Shown piece after piece: positions 1 to 13,300 of a stretch of 64,000 nt of DNA. The DNA is taken from NCBI GenBank assembly GCA_036583965.1, contig JAZBQD010000019.1, positions 17,668,085-17,732,084 on the forward strand. Direction: 5' to 3'. The stretch comes from Prunella strophiata (taxonomy: Eukaryota > Chordata > Aves > Passeriformes > Prunellidae). The position numbers and the translations under genes are program-made. Positions within the stretch are counted from its first letter, which is position 1. Every line of letters starts with the position of its first letter. Under the pieces are notes generated by a model. It had not been told where the DNA came from. It saw only the letters and a program-made list of their open reading frames with translations, and made no database searches.

Positions 1-1212
1 TTCAAAAAAAGATGCTGCATCTACTGAGCCAATAATACTTTTTGTACTTCACACCATGTGACAGAAATTAATGAGTGTTTCTGTCACCTACAGAATGCTC
101 TGTGGGAGATCCTGTGGGCACACTTCTCTAAGCTCCCCAGCATCCACCCTCTCCAGCTACAATCATCAAAGATAAGGGATGGAGAAATAACAAATACTAA
201 AAAAAAAGACATAAGATTCATAAGCATGTTTAGGGTTGCCCCTTAAGCTAAGACATTCCCCTAACATATCAGAAAAACATGAAAAGATTTCAAAGGTCTG
301 TTTCAGGATGTGCCATTTCAGATTGCAACATCCCACATTTCTTAAAGGTCTTTTAAAAAGGTCAGGTTTGGAATTCATGCAAATTTATTCCTTTTAGCTA
401 AAACACAAAGTATGACAGAAAGTCTTCATTTGCTGTCAGTAGTAGTATTCCTGTAGTTAGACTGATCCAAATATTTATTTAGCAACAGTGCTTATGTGGT
501 AGCACATGCAATCACCCCATCAATGCCCTGTTCTCAATTAATAGTTCTTAATTCTGCAAGCTTCTAAATACTCTTCTCCCTCACTGAGATCCAGAATAAA
601 CTCCCTCCTGGGCAGAGAGGAACACATGAATTTATGAGATTTTGTACCAGTTCTGTGGAGTCTCTCAAAATGTTAAGACTATCAACCCAGATTTTCATGG
701 CAATAAGGATGTAATTTAACTTACATACACAAGTGAGACAAACCATATAAACTGAATTTATTTAACTCATACAGTACAAGGAATATAAGAACTTTTGCTT
801 TACATATGTATTTAAAATTCTTTTTAAGTATTTTAATTTTAAAACCTAATATTGAGTAAGAAAGTATATGATCAAAAGCCAACTTGAAAACCAGTTAGGA
901 AGTATTTTTACTATGTTTCTTCACAGATTGTCACACAGGAATGTTTAAAACCAATTTTTTTCTGCCTAAAAGTCAGAAAAAACCCCTTTTGTGTAATCTC
1001 TTGTGTACATAGTTTTCTAGCTGCATTTGAATAAGTGTTATCTTTTAAGATGATAAGAAATTGACACTCAATCTTTTCTTGCTACTCAAAGCAACACATG
1101 CTTTGCCACGGGAATGCATAAAGTATAGTTCATCTACTTTGAGCTGGTGTTCTCAAAATGTGCATGGGACATTTGCTCTGGCTAGCTTCTTACATAATAA
1201 AAAATTTGCTCA
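1..1212 (-). other. TTC8 3' UTR and downstream flank (extent unknown)
   Basis: AT-rich sequence downstream of the TTC8 stop. On the minus strand there is an ATTAAA at 832-837 and AATAAA hexamers at 757-762, 474-479 and 384-389. Any could serve as the polyadenylation signal; the sequence alone does not decide. No other gene or repeat is visible. Confidence 0.4.
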
Positions 1213-1329
1213 TCAGAGCATAGCAAAGTGCTCCTTTAACTGTTTGATGAGCTGCTGTGTATCCACATGGCCTGGAAATGCTTCTTCAGACTTCTGAGCT
1301 GCCGTGTAACTTCTCTGAAGATCTCCAAC
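1213..1329 (-). CDS. TTC8: TTC8 coding exon 15, C-terminus and stop (residues 476-513)
   Basis: 117 nt reading VGDLQRSYTAAQKSEEAFPG then HVDTQQLIKQLKEHFAML and TGA (1213-1215). The HFAML C-terminus is conserved in vertebrate TTC8. Acceptor TTTTTACAG. Confidence 0.97.
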   Translation of the reverse strand, partial: VGDLQRSYTAAQKSEEAFPGHVDTQQLIKQLKEHFAML

Positions 1330-4300
1330 CTGTAAAAAACACACAAACTGATTTTGAAAATCTAAGCACTACAGTGTTTGTATTCTTTGCATTGTCCAAA
1401 GAGTGAACAGTTAGTGTAAAGACATTTGGATGCAGGATTATGTCACACTTACATCAAGGGATGGGAAAGACAGAAATGTCATTTTAATGGATGCTTTGAA
1501 GACATCATCTATTCCATTTCACCCAACTTCTTGGAGAATGGACAAGGTACACAACATTCCCAGTGCTTGAAGTAAGGATGAATAAAAAATAGAAGTTTTG
1601 CTTTTAAACTCCATAGAAGTGCTATTGTGTAAACAAGCAAAACACAACCCATCAGGCCTCTGTAAAAAAAAAACAACTGTGATTTACTGCTTCCTCACAG
1701 AGATGCACAACAGTGTTGGAGACCTAATAGGTGCTCCTCTGTTGCTTTTGGAAGAAATTGTTCCCTACTTAAAAAACTTACTTTTTTTCCTAAATAGGCA
1801 TCATTTTTAGGAAGGATTAAAAGGAAAGCATCTCAGAAAGTGGGTTCAGCAAAAAAGAACCCAAATACTTGGGAACACATCTAGTAAAAGTGATTACTCC
1901 TGAATGGAAAAGGAGGAGCTATGGATAGCCAGGAGGCCTTTTTTGCCTGTGGATCACTTAACACAGAGCTTCAGTGTGGCAAGACTTCTCTGAAGGAGAA
2001 AAAGCCAAGGTCCCGGCCAGAGAAGTCATGTTTTGTAAACCATGGCCTTACACTGAATTTAAGGATTGCATTGCCCCACTGCACCAACACCTGGCTGATG
2101 TGGCTGGCTGTCTTCTCCCATAACCTGTGAGGGTCCTTTGTGCAAAATCTACGTAACAAGACATTCTCAGACTAGGATTTACTCCCCAAACAGTAAGTAA
2201 AAAATGCAATTATTCAACACCCTCTTGTGTTTCACAATGGAGAGGATACACTTACAAATTAATGGGTTATTCTCTTCTTAATGTGTGTACTTCAGCATCT
2301 GTAGGAGTGGAGCTGCCCACACAATACAGAATCAAAACAGAATCATGAAGGTGTAGGCACAAGCAAAGGAGCAATTTTTTTCTTGTGAGAAACAAGAAAA
2401 AAAATTTTACAAGTTTCTCTTATTAATAGGAATGCTGGAGGCTGTTAATACAGTGTCTTAGACACTTTGGATGAAATAGATTATTAACACAAAAAATTCA
2501 GAGGTTGTAGAGCTGAATAACAGATTTTCCTCTTGAGATCAGTAAGATACTATCAGTGAAGGATGTTCTTTCTATCATTACTAGTAAATCATATGATATT
2601 ATTACACTTCACATTCTGAAAAAGCTTATGACTGTAAAGACTGTAGATGGAATTGTTCATCTTCCAGGCATTTGGACAATTATAAAGTTACTTCATAGCC
2701 AGTTGGCCTCATTTTTTCTCAAAAACAAACATTGGAATGGTTACTTTGACACACTTCTAGGTATTAAAATGAAAATGTAATTTAGCATTTTTCTTGAGTA
2801 TATGCACTCTGTATTCTTTTGTCTTATCTATCTGGAATTCTTAGTAATAACAATAAAAGAACATCTGCCTCACCAAGGCTCAGTTTTTAGTTTACAAGAA
2901 CAGGATAAATGCATTACCTTCTCTGAGAGTATGGCAACATTGAAATGGGGCTCATACATGTGAGGTGCTAGAGATGAAGCAGTCTGCAGCAAAGCTCTTG
3001 CCTATACAGAGAAATAAAAAAATAATATAGTGACATCTGGGAGGGAGAGTAACAAGAATCTAATGCAATATTCATAACCCTTAAAAGAAAATATCCTATG
3101 TTTACTAAGTCATTACTAAGAAAGCCATTTTCAAAAAGGTTACATCAATATTGTAGGCATAACAGAGTCAAATAACATTGCAATGAATAAAGACTTTTGG
3201 TTAAGTCAGGAAAAAAAAATATTGGGACACACTAAATTAAGCAATGAAATTTTAAACCCTGAGGACAATACATCATGTAAAGTAAATAAAACTCAAAGTA
3301 TTTAAAGAACACCCCACTGTATTTATCTGTTGTCTCTGACAGCTCTGTCTTAAGCATCCCTGAAACCAAAAATTTTAACATATAGATGACAGCTCCACAC
3401 TCAAACATTTAAATAAAATTAGGAGTTTTTTTCTCACTAGCAAAATAGAGGCATAAAAAAGTAAAACAAACTAAGCATCAGAGTGTACAGCTTCATGCTG
3501 TAAATCCAATGCAGAATTAAGGTCCACTTATGAAAGATTTTACTAAAAAAATGCAGAACTTAATGGGGAAAATTCCAAAACATTTAAAAACAAAAGTAAC
3601 TATAAACTGTGGCAAGACTGAGCTAGGAACTTATTAAAACTTCCTACTTCTGAAAAATATGAGAACATGCAACAATACTTATGAAAGAACATTGTGAAAT
3701 AAAATCCAAGAAAAGCAAAATATCATCCCTTTTTTCATTCTTCTGTGCATATTTTTATTGCCAAGATGATCCCAATTTTTAATTATACATGTGATACAAG
3801 AAAAATTTATATACACTGAAAATTTTAAGCTAAAAACCAAAGTAGACAGAAAACTATTCCAATGGAAATCCTCTGCAGTGCTAGTTATGAGCAATCACAA
3901 CTTCCACAATGAAGGGTATGCTCCAATAGGGAATTAAATGTCTAAAAATTGACTGACTATGAAACTGAAACTAAACCCAAAGTTTATCTGTCACTGGTAA
4001 CATCCACTACTGGGTTAATTTCAGTGTTTCCATGGTAATTGCTAGGTTATCTGAATAAAGTTAACTTCTGTCTAAGAGAATTTGCTCTTAAAAAAGGTAT
4101 TTATAATTTATTTTAGCTCTATGATATATACATGAATCCATCAAATTAGCTTGCTCTCATGAGGTTTAAAACAAGCCCACAGTAGTTCTGTCCAAAACTG
4201 TCCAAAAAACACATATTCATTTTCCCTGCATGTGTATAAAAATGTTACATTTATTCCACCATGCATGTCAATTATATATCTAAGCACAATACTCTCAGTA

Positions 4301-7300
4301 TACTCACATTAGGTAAGGTGAACCACCAAGCTTATTGATGCAAAGGTGTTTATCAAGAACCTGCTGCTTTCTGACAAAATTCTAATGCGATCTCCTCACT
4401 AAAAAAGCCCCAATTTTCAAGAGATAATCTGATTGCTCTTTTCTGCCACCCAACAAAAGTATGTTATCTGCATTTATAAACTGAATATACAGTCAAAGTT
4501 GTCTTTTAAGTGAAGATTTCAAAGTCATGGGGTTTGCTTTGGGTATCAACTGAAAAAAAACCTCAAAATCTCAACAACTGCAAAATTACTGGAAACCTTG
4601 CTTGTCTTTGATGATTCATTTGGATATGCCAAAGAATAAGCAGTTTAAAGGGAGATGGCATGACAATACTAGAGCTTACACTGAAACATGCATAACAGCC
4701 ATCCATGTTTTCTGCCTGTAACAGTAAGTTAGACATTCATATGATGCCTCCACCTCAGAGAAATGACATGTTTGTTAAATACAAAATGCCTAAATGAAGC
4801 ATTCTCCTCAGGCTGGGATTCAGCACTGACCTGTTCAGTGTGACCTTTTCGCATTTCCAGCACAGCCAAGTTGTTGTAAGCTTCTGCATAGTTGTTATTG
4901 TTGACTAATGTCAGCTTGAAACACTGGTAAGCCAGATTCAGGTCTCCTATGCCCTAAAAGAAACACTGTGTTTTCATTTGTGAAAAAGATTGGAAACAAC
5001 ATGCATCTGTTTTGCTTTTTGGAGTATCTTTTCACCCATAAGTGCTACAATGGAATGCAAATTACAATAAAAACATGCTGATCAGAAACATACGCACTTT
5101 CTTCCCAGACCCTCTCATTTTTTCCTTATTCTTCCTATAGACAGAATTATTTCTCTCTAGCATAAACTTCCATGCTTCAAGTGATATCCACTTCATCTAA
5201 TTTAAGTTTTGGATGTTTAAAGTGGCATCTAAAGATTATGCTATCTGCTACTGTCTATAGCACAGTAAGAAAAACTGAGATGCCTCCAGAGAGAAAGTCA
5301 TCTTGCTTCTGTCTCTACACATATTGAAGTTAAGGAAGATTCACTCCTCAGATGGAACAGCTGACTACTACTACTGTAGTGTTAAGACTGACACTGACAC
5401 AGCATCAGGTTAAACATCAAAAGTGACAAATGCTGAAAAATACAGGCACATCAGTTCAAACTTCAGTCTTTAAGGCAGTACAAATTACTGTGTTTATCCT
5501 AGCTGCAGTACAAGACAAACAGTTGTGTTTCTGACTCAAATTATTATCAGCAATTGAAGACAACTCATGTTAGAAAACTCACGTCAAAAACTATTCAGCA
5601 GATTTATTCTGGGCATGTATCTAAAGAGAAATCCAACACAACTTCTTGCAGAACAACTGCAAAAATGTGCAAGACTGTAAGAAAATTTGTGCAGAAATTT
5701 AATAAAGTTTATTACACAACCACACAATATTTCAATAGCTGACTTTAAGACAGAGGAACATACCTTTTCAACTAGGACCTACTTAGTGCCTTAGTATTGG
5801 CTACTTGGTGTTGAATGTGTATTTTCATGACAAGAGAATCAGTCTAATTCTACATGTAAAACAAATAACAGTTCCTAGAAATATATCTTGAATTCCATTT
5901 TTTTTTGTCAGATAAGGTTGTTTTGCAGCCAAGGCCTTCAAGGGCTGGCATATGTTGCAATTTTTTTAGAAAGATGGGAAGGTTAAAGACAGTGGGGAGT
6001 GAGCATCTTTTAGCAGGAGCAAGCCACATTCTGTAAAGTACAGAGATTTTTCTCTTGCTGCTTCTTCCCTACTGAAGTACAAATAAACATTCCATCTGTA
6101 CTGGACTTTATCCTGTGCACTATCAGGTTTTGTATTTCCAAGAAGGGAAATTACTCCTTCCTAGTTATTTTTTTTACATAATAAATATTTTTTTAAATAA
6201 ATTTTACTTATTCAGAAAGTTGGTTAATATTTTTCATACCACAGCCACGTGTCCCAAGTTGTACCACACATCTGCTGTCTCCTCCTCATTTTCAGCCAAA
6301 AACAGTGCCCGTTCAAATGAAGATAGTGTCATATCATATTGCTGGGCATAGAAGCAACAGAGGCCCAGATTGTTAAAGAGCTGGCAGTTATAAACACCCA
6401 TCTGCAGGAGCCGTCTAGATTGAAAAAAAACATTTGTTTTATTTTCTAAATTAATTTCAAGTAGGACTTCTACTCTAAAAGATAAAGTTCTCTCTTCCCT
6501 TCTCCCTATTCTGAGAGGGTATAAAAACCAAGTGTGACAGTCTTACACTTGCTAGTTTCATGAAGGGCAGTGCAAAGTTATTTTTTATTAGAAGCACAAC
6601 TTTGCAAAAGTCTGTGTAAATTAGTAACTTCTGTCTTCTTGACTAGGTTACATGATCTGACCTTACTGTAAAACAGAGATGTAGCAGACTTGCTGTTTCC
6701 TCTTTCTAATCCCTTGACATCAATCAAGCTGTAGGTTACTGCACTTACTTTATATAACTCTTAAGACTTCAATTTTTTGCTTGATTCCCATCCTTCAGTA
6801 CTGCTCTAATTAGTAATAGTACATTTAAATGTGAATCTATATTAATCTTACACATCAAGCATTACTCAGATTTTGATTCACATTGATATTTTTCAATGTG
6901 TCTTTTAAAATGGAGATGTATTATAAAAATTCTGTTTATTCATATTTATAGGAATAAATAGAAATGCTATGAAGGCCAGGGGAAAAGAGGGCTGCTGTCT
7001 GCAGCATGACTGTGAGTTGCTGAACCTAAAGCATAAAAGAGCTCAAGTCCAACAGAAATGTGATGATAGTTCTCTTGCTGACTTAATCTGCTCTTAGTGA
7101 GGGAACATCAGGCTCCTTTGCACTCTGACTGCATTGAAATAAAAATCAAGCAGCATCCTTTCAATGCTTTCAATAAAACACACAGGAAACCCAGCCTGCA
7201 ATCCAAGTCAGGGATTTTGTGGTCACAGCACCTGGTCACTTCAGGTGGAGTAAGAGCTAAAGAGGAAGTCCTTGTGCCTTCTGTATGCAATTGAAGTTGA

Positions 7301-10300
7301 GGGTAAGATCCACTGTTCTCAAACTGCCTCATGCTGTGAAAGAACTTTCCTTGTTTATTGGTTGAATTATAATCTATGTTGATACTTCTACATACTCCTC
7401 ATCTAATGATTACAAGTTTGTAGTGATGTACTTATCACTGTATAAAAAGATACAGAAGTTGTTACACTGATTTTAAGGTAATATTTGTCCAAATGCTCAT
7501 TCATACTCCACTGCCAATCTCCTAATTAATTTTTTTCCTGCATTACAAAGATCAACCCTTTATATTCCCTTCCCACATATTCTGTTCCCCCTCCCCCCCT
7601 CTCCAGAAGTACAGATACCTGTAAAACCGCAGAGCTATCTCAGGCTGGTCTGAATAAAAATGGTTACTGCCAATGCATGCAATGGCTTCCACGTGAGTAT
7701 TGTCTTGTTTTAAGACCTCTTTATAGTACTCTGCAGCCGAGGAGATATTGTTCATTTCCTACACAATTGGAAAAAAATTCTAATTACTTCTACTGTTTAT
7801 CACCTATTTTTAATGTGGAACTCATTAAAATGTTAATCTACTGAGTGCTTTATCTATGCCCTGTAGAGTACCTAACTGAGGTTAATTATACATACTCAAA
7901 TTTCTCTGATTGTACCATTCAACACCACTGTCTGGCATCTTCACAAGCAACACACACATTCATGAGAGGAATGCATATTGATTTATTAGTAATATCTTTA
8001 CCTGAAATTAACTCTATGCCACAGCTACAAAAAATTAATTTGGTTTTTATTTTTCAGAAAAAGAGACAGCCTGTTGTATTGAGTTTGGAAGTTGAAGGGG
8101 GACTACAGAAGTGGCTTCTGTGAGAAGCTTCCAGAGCTTCCTCCACATCCAGCAGAGCCATTGCCAGCCAGTTCTGGAATGGACCCACTGCTGGCCTCAA
8201 GGCTGAGCTCATCAGACAAGGTAGTTAAATCTCTGTGATAACATATAACATATTTAAAAAGGAAAAAAAAAAATATTGCACAGCTGTAATAGTGGCCAGG
8301 AAGAGAGGTGTGAGAATATGTGACAGGAACAACTCTGCAGACATCAGGGTCAGTGCAGAGGGGGGCAGGAGGTGCTCCAGGCACCAGAGCTGAGATTCCC
8401 CCACAGCCCGTGGTGAAGACCATGGTGAGGCAGCTGTGCCCCTGCAGCCTGTGGAGGTCAGCAGGGGAGCAGAGATCCACCTGCAGCCTCTGGAGAAGCT
8501 CCATGATGGAGCAGGTGACCCTGCTGTGGGCTGTGACCCTGTGGCAAATCTGTGCTCCTGGACTTGTGGCCCCATGAGGAGAGGAGCCCACACTGGATCA
8601 GGTTCACTGACAGGACTTGTGACCCTTGTGACCTGGGGGACCCATACTGGAGCAGCACCATGTGCAATAGACATTTGCCCCTTCTTGCACAATGTCTTGT
8701 GACCCCCAGAACTGTGCAGTTTCCAGCATGGTGACACAGAACAGACTGACTTCCCCAGACAATGTCTCAACTATTTTCAGTGTTTTTTAAATCAAGTCAT
8801 TAATTGCTCTGAACACAAATGAGACTATAATTGCATATGAAAACCTATTATGTGCCTTTGAAAACAGGAATCGTGAATTTACCAAAACTTGTACAACCTA
8901 GGGTATGACAGTTAAGAGAACTGTGTTGTATATAAATGTATGCTTGGATGTGTGCTACTTAGAAGATGAATTAGGGTAAACTCATTGCTATAAATGACAG
9001 GTGTTTCTGAGGGGTGCAAGGCCCTGAGTACCCTATCCCATACAAGAAAAAAAAAAATTAAAAGATCAGACTTGCTTCTGTGTTTATATAGGAATAATTT
9101 CTACCTGTGTGCTGTAGATACAATGTGCTCCCAACATAACTAAAGAATAAGCCTTTATATAACCTCAGCAGTGTATTTAGCTACAAAAAAAAAAAAAAAA
9201 AAAAAATTCACTGTGATTCAAAGAAATAGTAATAAAGCAGTCCCTTTAAAAATTATGCAGTTTTTTAAAAACCAAAAACACTCTACAACTCATTGTACTG
9301 TCAAAAGTTAGTGACTGAGAAGAAAAGCTCTGATTAAGATGTCTGATACCTATATTCCACTTGTGAGTCTATATTATGAAAGCAGCCCTATGCTGCAGTG
9401 CAAATCTTTGCTAATGAAGCTATAATCCTTCACTCAAGTGTCAGTGCAAAACTACATCCTATCAAATATATGCTGATCTTTAATAATTCCTTAAAGGGTT
9501 ATGCAATGTTATGTATGGTTCTGCAAAATAACATCTATATTAAAAACTATTCAGCAATTCAGAAAGAAAAGCCTCCAAAAATTATGCAGCTGTTTTTTTT
9601 CTTGCTGAAGGACAAAAAGGATTTAATATGAAAATGGATTAAGGCTTAAGGGTTAGATGAGAATGATGAGAACAGGATAGAATGCCAAGCATGAATACAG
9701 ACACAAAAAAAATAAACTCATTACTTTGTTTTTAACATTTGTTCTGGAATAGCACTCTACCATCTTCCAGTGCAAAAACAATATGAAATCCACCATTTTA
9801 CATGAAAATACACAATTTTAAAATACAAAATACATGGTAATCATGCTAAAGTGAAACTACTCTAATCATACTAAATACAACATTTACTTCCTAACTAAGA
9901 AACACTCACATTCTAATTGCTCTCAGAGCGTTAAGAGACTAATGACAACACATAGTGCTAATGAAAACAACATAGACAGATAAACTATTTTGCTGTTTAA
10001 TTTTGCCGGTTGGTGACTTGAGCAGTTTTAATATGATGAAATACATATAAACTAGCAAGGACAACATCTGGACAACTTGACTTAATATGGACTTGCTTCT
10101 GCATGCCAAGGGCACATGGGATCTCACTGGTCAGATGAATCATTGAAACAAATAAGCCTGCAGGACTCCCCTGACATTACCTTGTTACCTTTGTGTTAAG
10201 TTACCTGTTTTGCATCAGTGACACTGAAAATCAGCACAGTTGGTTTTTGATGACCTCACAGTTACATTCAACTATTGCCTCTTTTCTTGCTCAAGCAGCT

Positions 10301-13300
10301 ACATTTGGCCACTATAAGGATTGCATAGTGGGTGCATACCTCAGTAGATCCTGGCAATTCCACAAAGAAGAGTCACTTCTCCAGGAAATCGCTCTAACCC
10401 TTGCTTGAAGAGGTTCAAAGCTGTCACAGGCTGATCCAAGCGCACATACACCTAAGCAAATAAAATGTGTATATAGATGTCAAATGTCTGACTGTTATAC
10501 ATGTTCTGCTGTTTAACAAGGGAGAGAAATAAAAGGGATGACACCTCCATTCATGTAGGAGACCATTTGCTGAGATGATGAATAATACTGGGAAAATAAT
10601 GGCATGAATACTGAATAAATCTATGTAATGAAGATAAAATAGGCTACTTAAGATAATTAAATTTACCTCATACCATCTATACATGATTAATTTGAATATT
10701 ACTAATTTAAAATATCTTGTTATTTACTATCATACATAATATAGTTTGACATTGAGGTGAAGGTATCACCTTGAATATTTCCCTGTTTAATGTATTTTTA
10801 AAAACTTGTGTTTGGGCTTGAAAGAACTGGATCTTCAGGTTGATAGTGCTGGAATATCAAAATGTTTTCCTTAGTTGAATAAGACTGCACTGCACAGAGC
10901 AGTTACAATTTCAAATTTCCTTACTGCTCAACCAACCTCCCCTGTCACAAACAATAAAATCCTATGGAAAGAGGGCAGTTTTGCCTCTGTGAGTTTGGCT
11001 TCTGTGTTGATTATGAAAATGTGCAATGTGGATAATAATTGTGTGAGAACTGGACATCCAATATGTCCAGTGCTGATAGGGACCACCTCAGCAGCTGTCT
11101 GAGAGTACAGCTGTAAAGCCATCCAGCTGTGGGGTATGGTAAACACAGCTACAGCAAAGGGAAAAGCCCTGCACACATGCTTTGGGAAACTAGATGGCTA
11201 GAATGATTTATCTATCTCCCACTGAGTAGAAAAGGATTGTGTTGGAGAAATAGTATATTAATCAGTGCTAATATTTGATACTACTAAAGAAGAGAAAGAA
11301 TCTGTGACAGCTGTCCTGATACAACCTTTTTGTGATGAAACATAAAACAAATATCAGTGTTACCTGAACACCTGAGAAACCTCCAATTTCTGCTTTTGCC
11401 CTTAAACTTCACGGACTTCTGACTGCCAACAATTACAACTGTACATTTGTTTATTGCAATCCCATAGATATATACTGCTGTAGACATTTGCAAAGAATTA
11501 CTTCCTATGACCACTCAATGACATTCTTAATTGCTGAAGAGCTGACAACTGTGTCTTCCAAGAAAGGGATTGCCATTCCAAGTTGGTCATTGGCAAAATG
11601 TTAAAATACAGGCATTTTTTACACTCGTTCTGCTAATGTCACTCACATTTCCTGTATTAAGCTAGAAAACTGATGTCCTTCTTGTGAAAATCTATAAAAG
11701 AGCGAGGGTTTTGGAGGGCATGGTACTTAGTAGATTAGAACTGCACTAATTACATCATTAACCATGAATGATGCATCTATTAAAAAAATGGACAGTAGTG
11801 AAACTCCCCTAGATCTAGCCCTTTTTTATGTTTTTATCTTTGTTTATGAAGTATATTTTCTGAGCATTAATGACTTAAATCTGCTTTATTGCTTTATCTA
11901 GAGGCCGACTCACTACAGGTGCTAAAACCACACAGCCACAGTACTCTACTATGTAATTCCCATATCCAGTGTGATATCACACTATTCAATATCTCTGTAG
12001 ACAGCAGAGCTGCTCTCTAGGTACATGGCAAAAAGAAATTAAAAAACAGGTGGGGGAATTTCCATCTACTCACAGTTGCTTTGGGGAGACTTGCTCTTTA
12101 AAAGTACTACAGCTAGAGTAATTATGGTTTATATACTAAAAGCAGAATAGCTCCATTCTCTTTTTGGTCTCTTTCTTATCTCTTGTAAAAATATCCCTCT
12201 TCTAGCTCTTTTAGGCCATTAAATACTTTGTAAATTCACAGCAGGTCCTGACTGCTTTAAAGATTCTTACTTCTTTTTTTCTTTTGGTCTTTTATATTTT
12301 TGTAAACTACATTTCAAGAGAGAGATAACTTTCAAGAAAATATTATTAAAACCCCAGATAGCTGTTGCAATAATGAATATAAACAAAACTAACTAGTATA
12401 GTAGTATCTGTATATTTCCACAGAACTTTATGCAATCTTATTATTTTTTAATGGCTGCTTAACTCAAGCCTGATTTTTTCAGTTCTGTTAAATTAAGCCA
12501 TAACTCTGTGCCTTCCTCTACTTGCCTGTCCACTGACAGTCACTAAATTATGCTGTGCAATGTTTTATACTTGAGGCAAGCTAGTCTATAGAGTGGGAGG
12601 TGGGAGTTCAAATGCAGCTCCTGCCTGAGCTAGTACTGATCTAGGGGGATGCAAATCTCCTGTAATGAATCACTGTTTGTTAAACCAATTACTCTGCCAA
12701 TTGAATAATTCTGTGTAGTTCATGGAGCGAGTCCAGAGAAGGGCCAGAAGATGATTACAAGGATGGAATATCTCTCCTGGGAGGAAAGGCTGAGAGAGTT
12801 GAGTCAGCCTGGAGAACAGAAGGATGTGGAGTCACCTAATTGCAGCCATGCAGTACTTGAGAGGACCCTACAAGAAATCTGAAGAGGGACTTTTTACAGG
12901 GACATGTAGTACAGGACAAGGGGGAATGGCTTTGACCTGAAAGATGGTATGTTTATGTTAGATAGTAAGAAGACATTATTGACTATGAGGGCAGTGAGGC
13001 ATTGGAACAGGTTGCCCAGAGAAGCTATGGATGGCCCACCCCTGATGGTGCTCAAGGCCAGGCTGGATGGGGCTCTAAGCAACCTGGTCTAGTGGAAGGC
13101 ATCGCTGTCCATGGGGGAGAGAGGGGAGGGATTGGAACTGGATGATCTTTGGTATCCCTTCCAACCCAAACTATTTTGTGATCCTATGTATTTTGTAGAA
13201 TGACTTGTGATAGAGACAGGAAAATTAATAAGATTCAATGAACTTCAAACACAGTACTGAAGACATGTCTCTAGATAGCAATTATGATAATTTAAATACA

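Larger units (their letters stand above)
1330..7618 (-). other. TTC8 introns 11-14 (non-coding)
   Basis: Introns at 6415-7618, 4954-6239, 3002-4830 and 1330-2917. They are AT-rich with short A and T runs. I see no interspersed repeat, RNA gene or extra exon. Short open frames such as 1921-2130 show no family signature. Confidence 0.6.
7759..10339 (-). other. TTC8 intron 10 (non-coding)
   Basis: 2.6-kb intron that holds an ERVL-like LTR fragment (8075-8760) and a 22-base A run at 9185-9206. The remainder is AT-rich with nothing recognised. Confidence 0.6.

Noticed and set aside
8103..8770. Overlapping open frames of 60-181 codons near 8.1-8.8 kb
   Set aside because: They lie wholly within a non-coding solo LTR and share no retroviral protein motifs.
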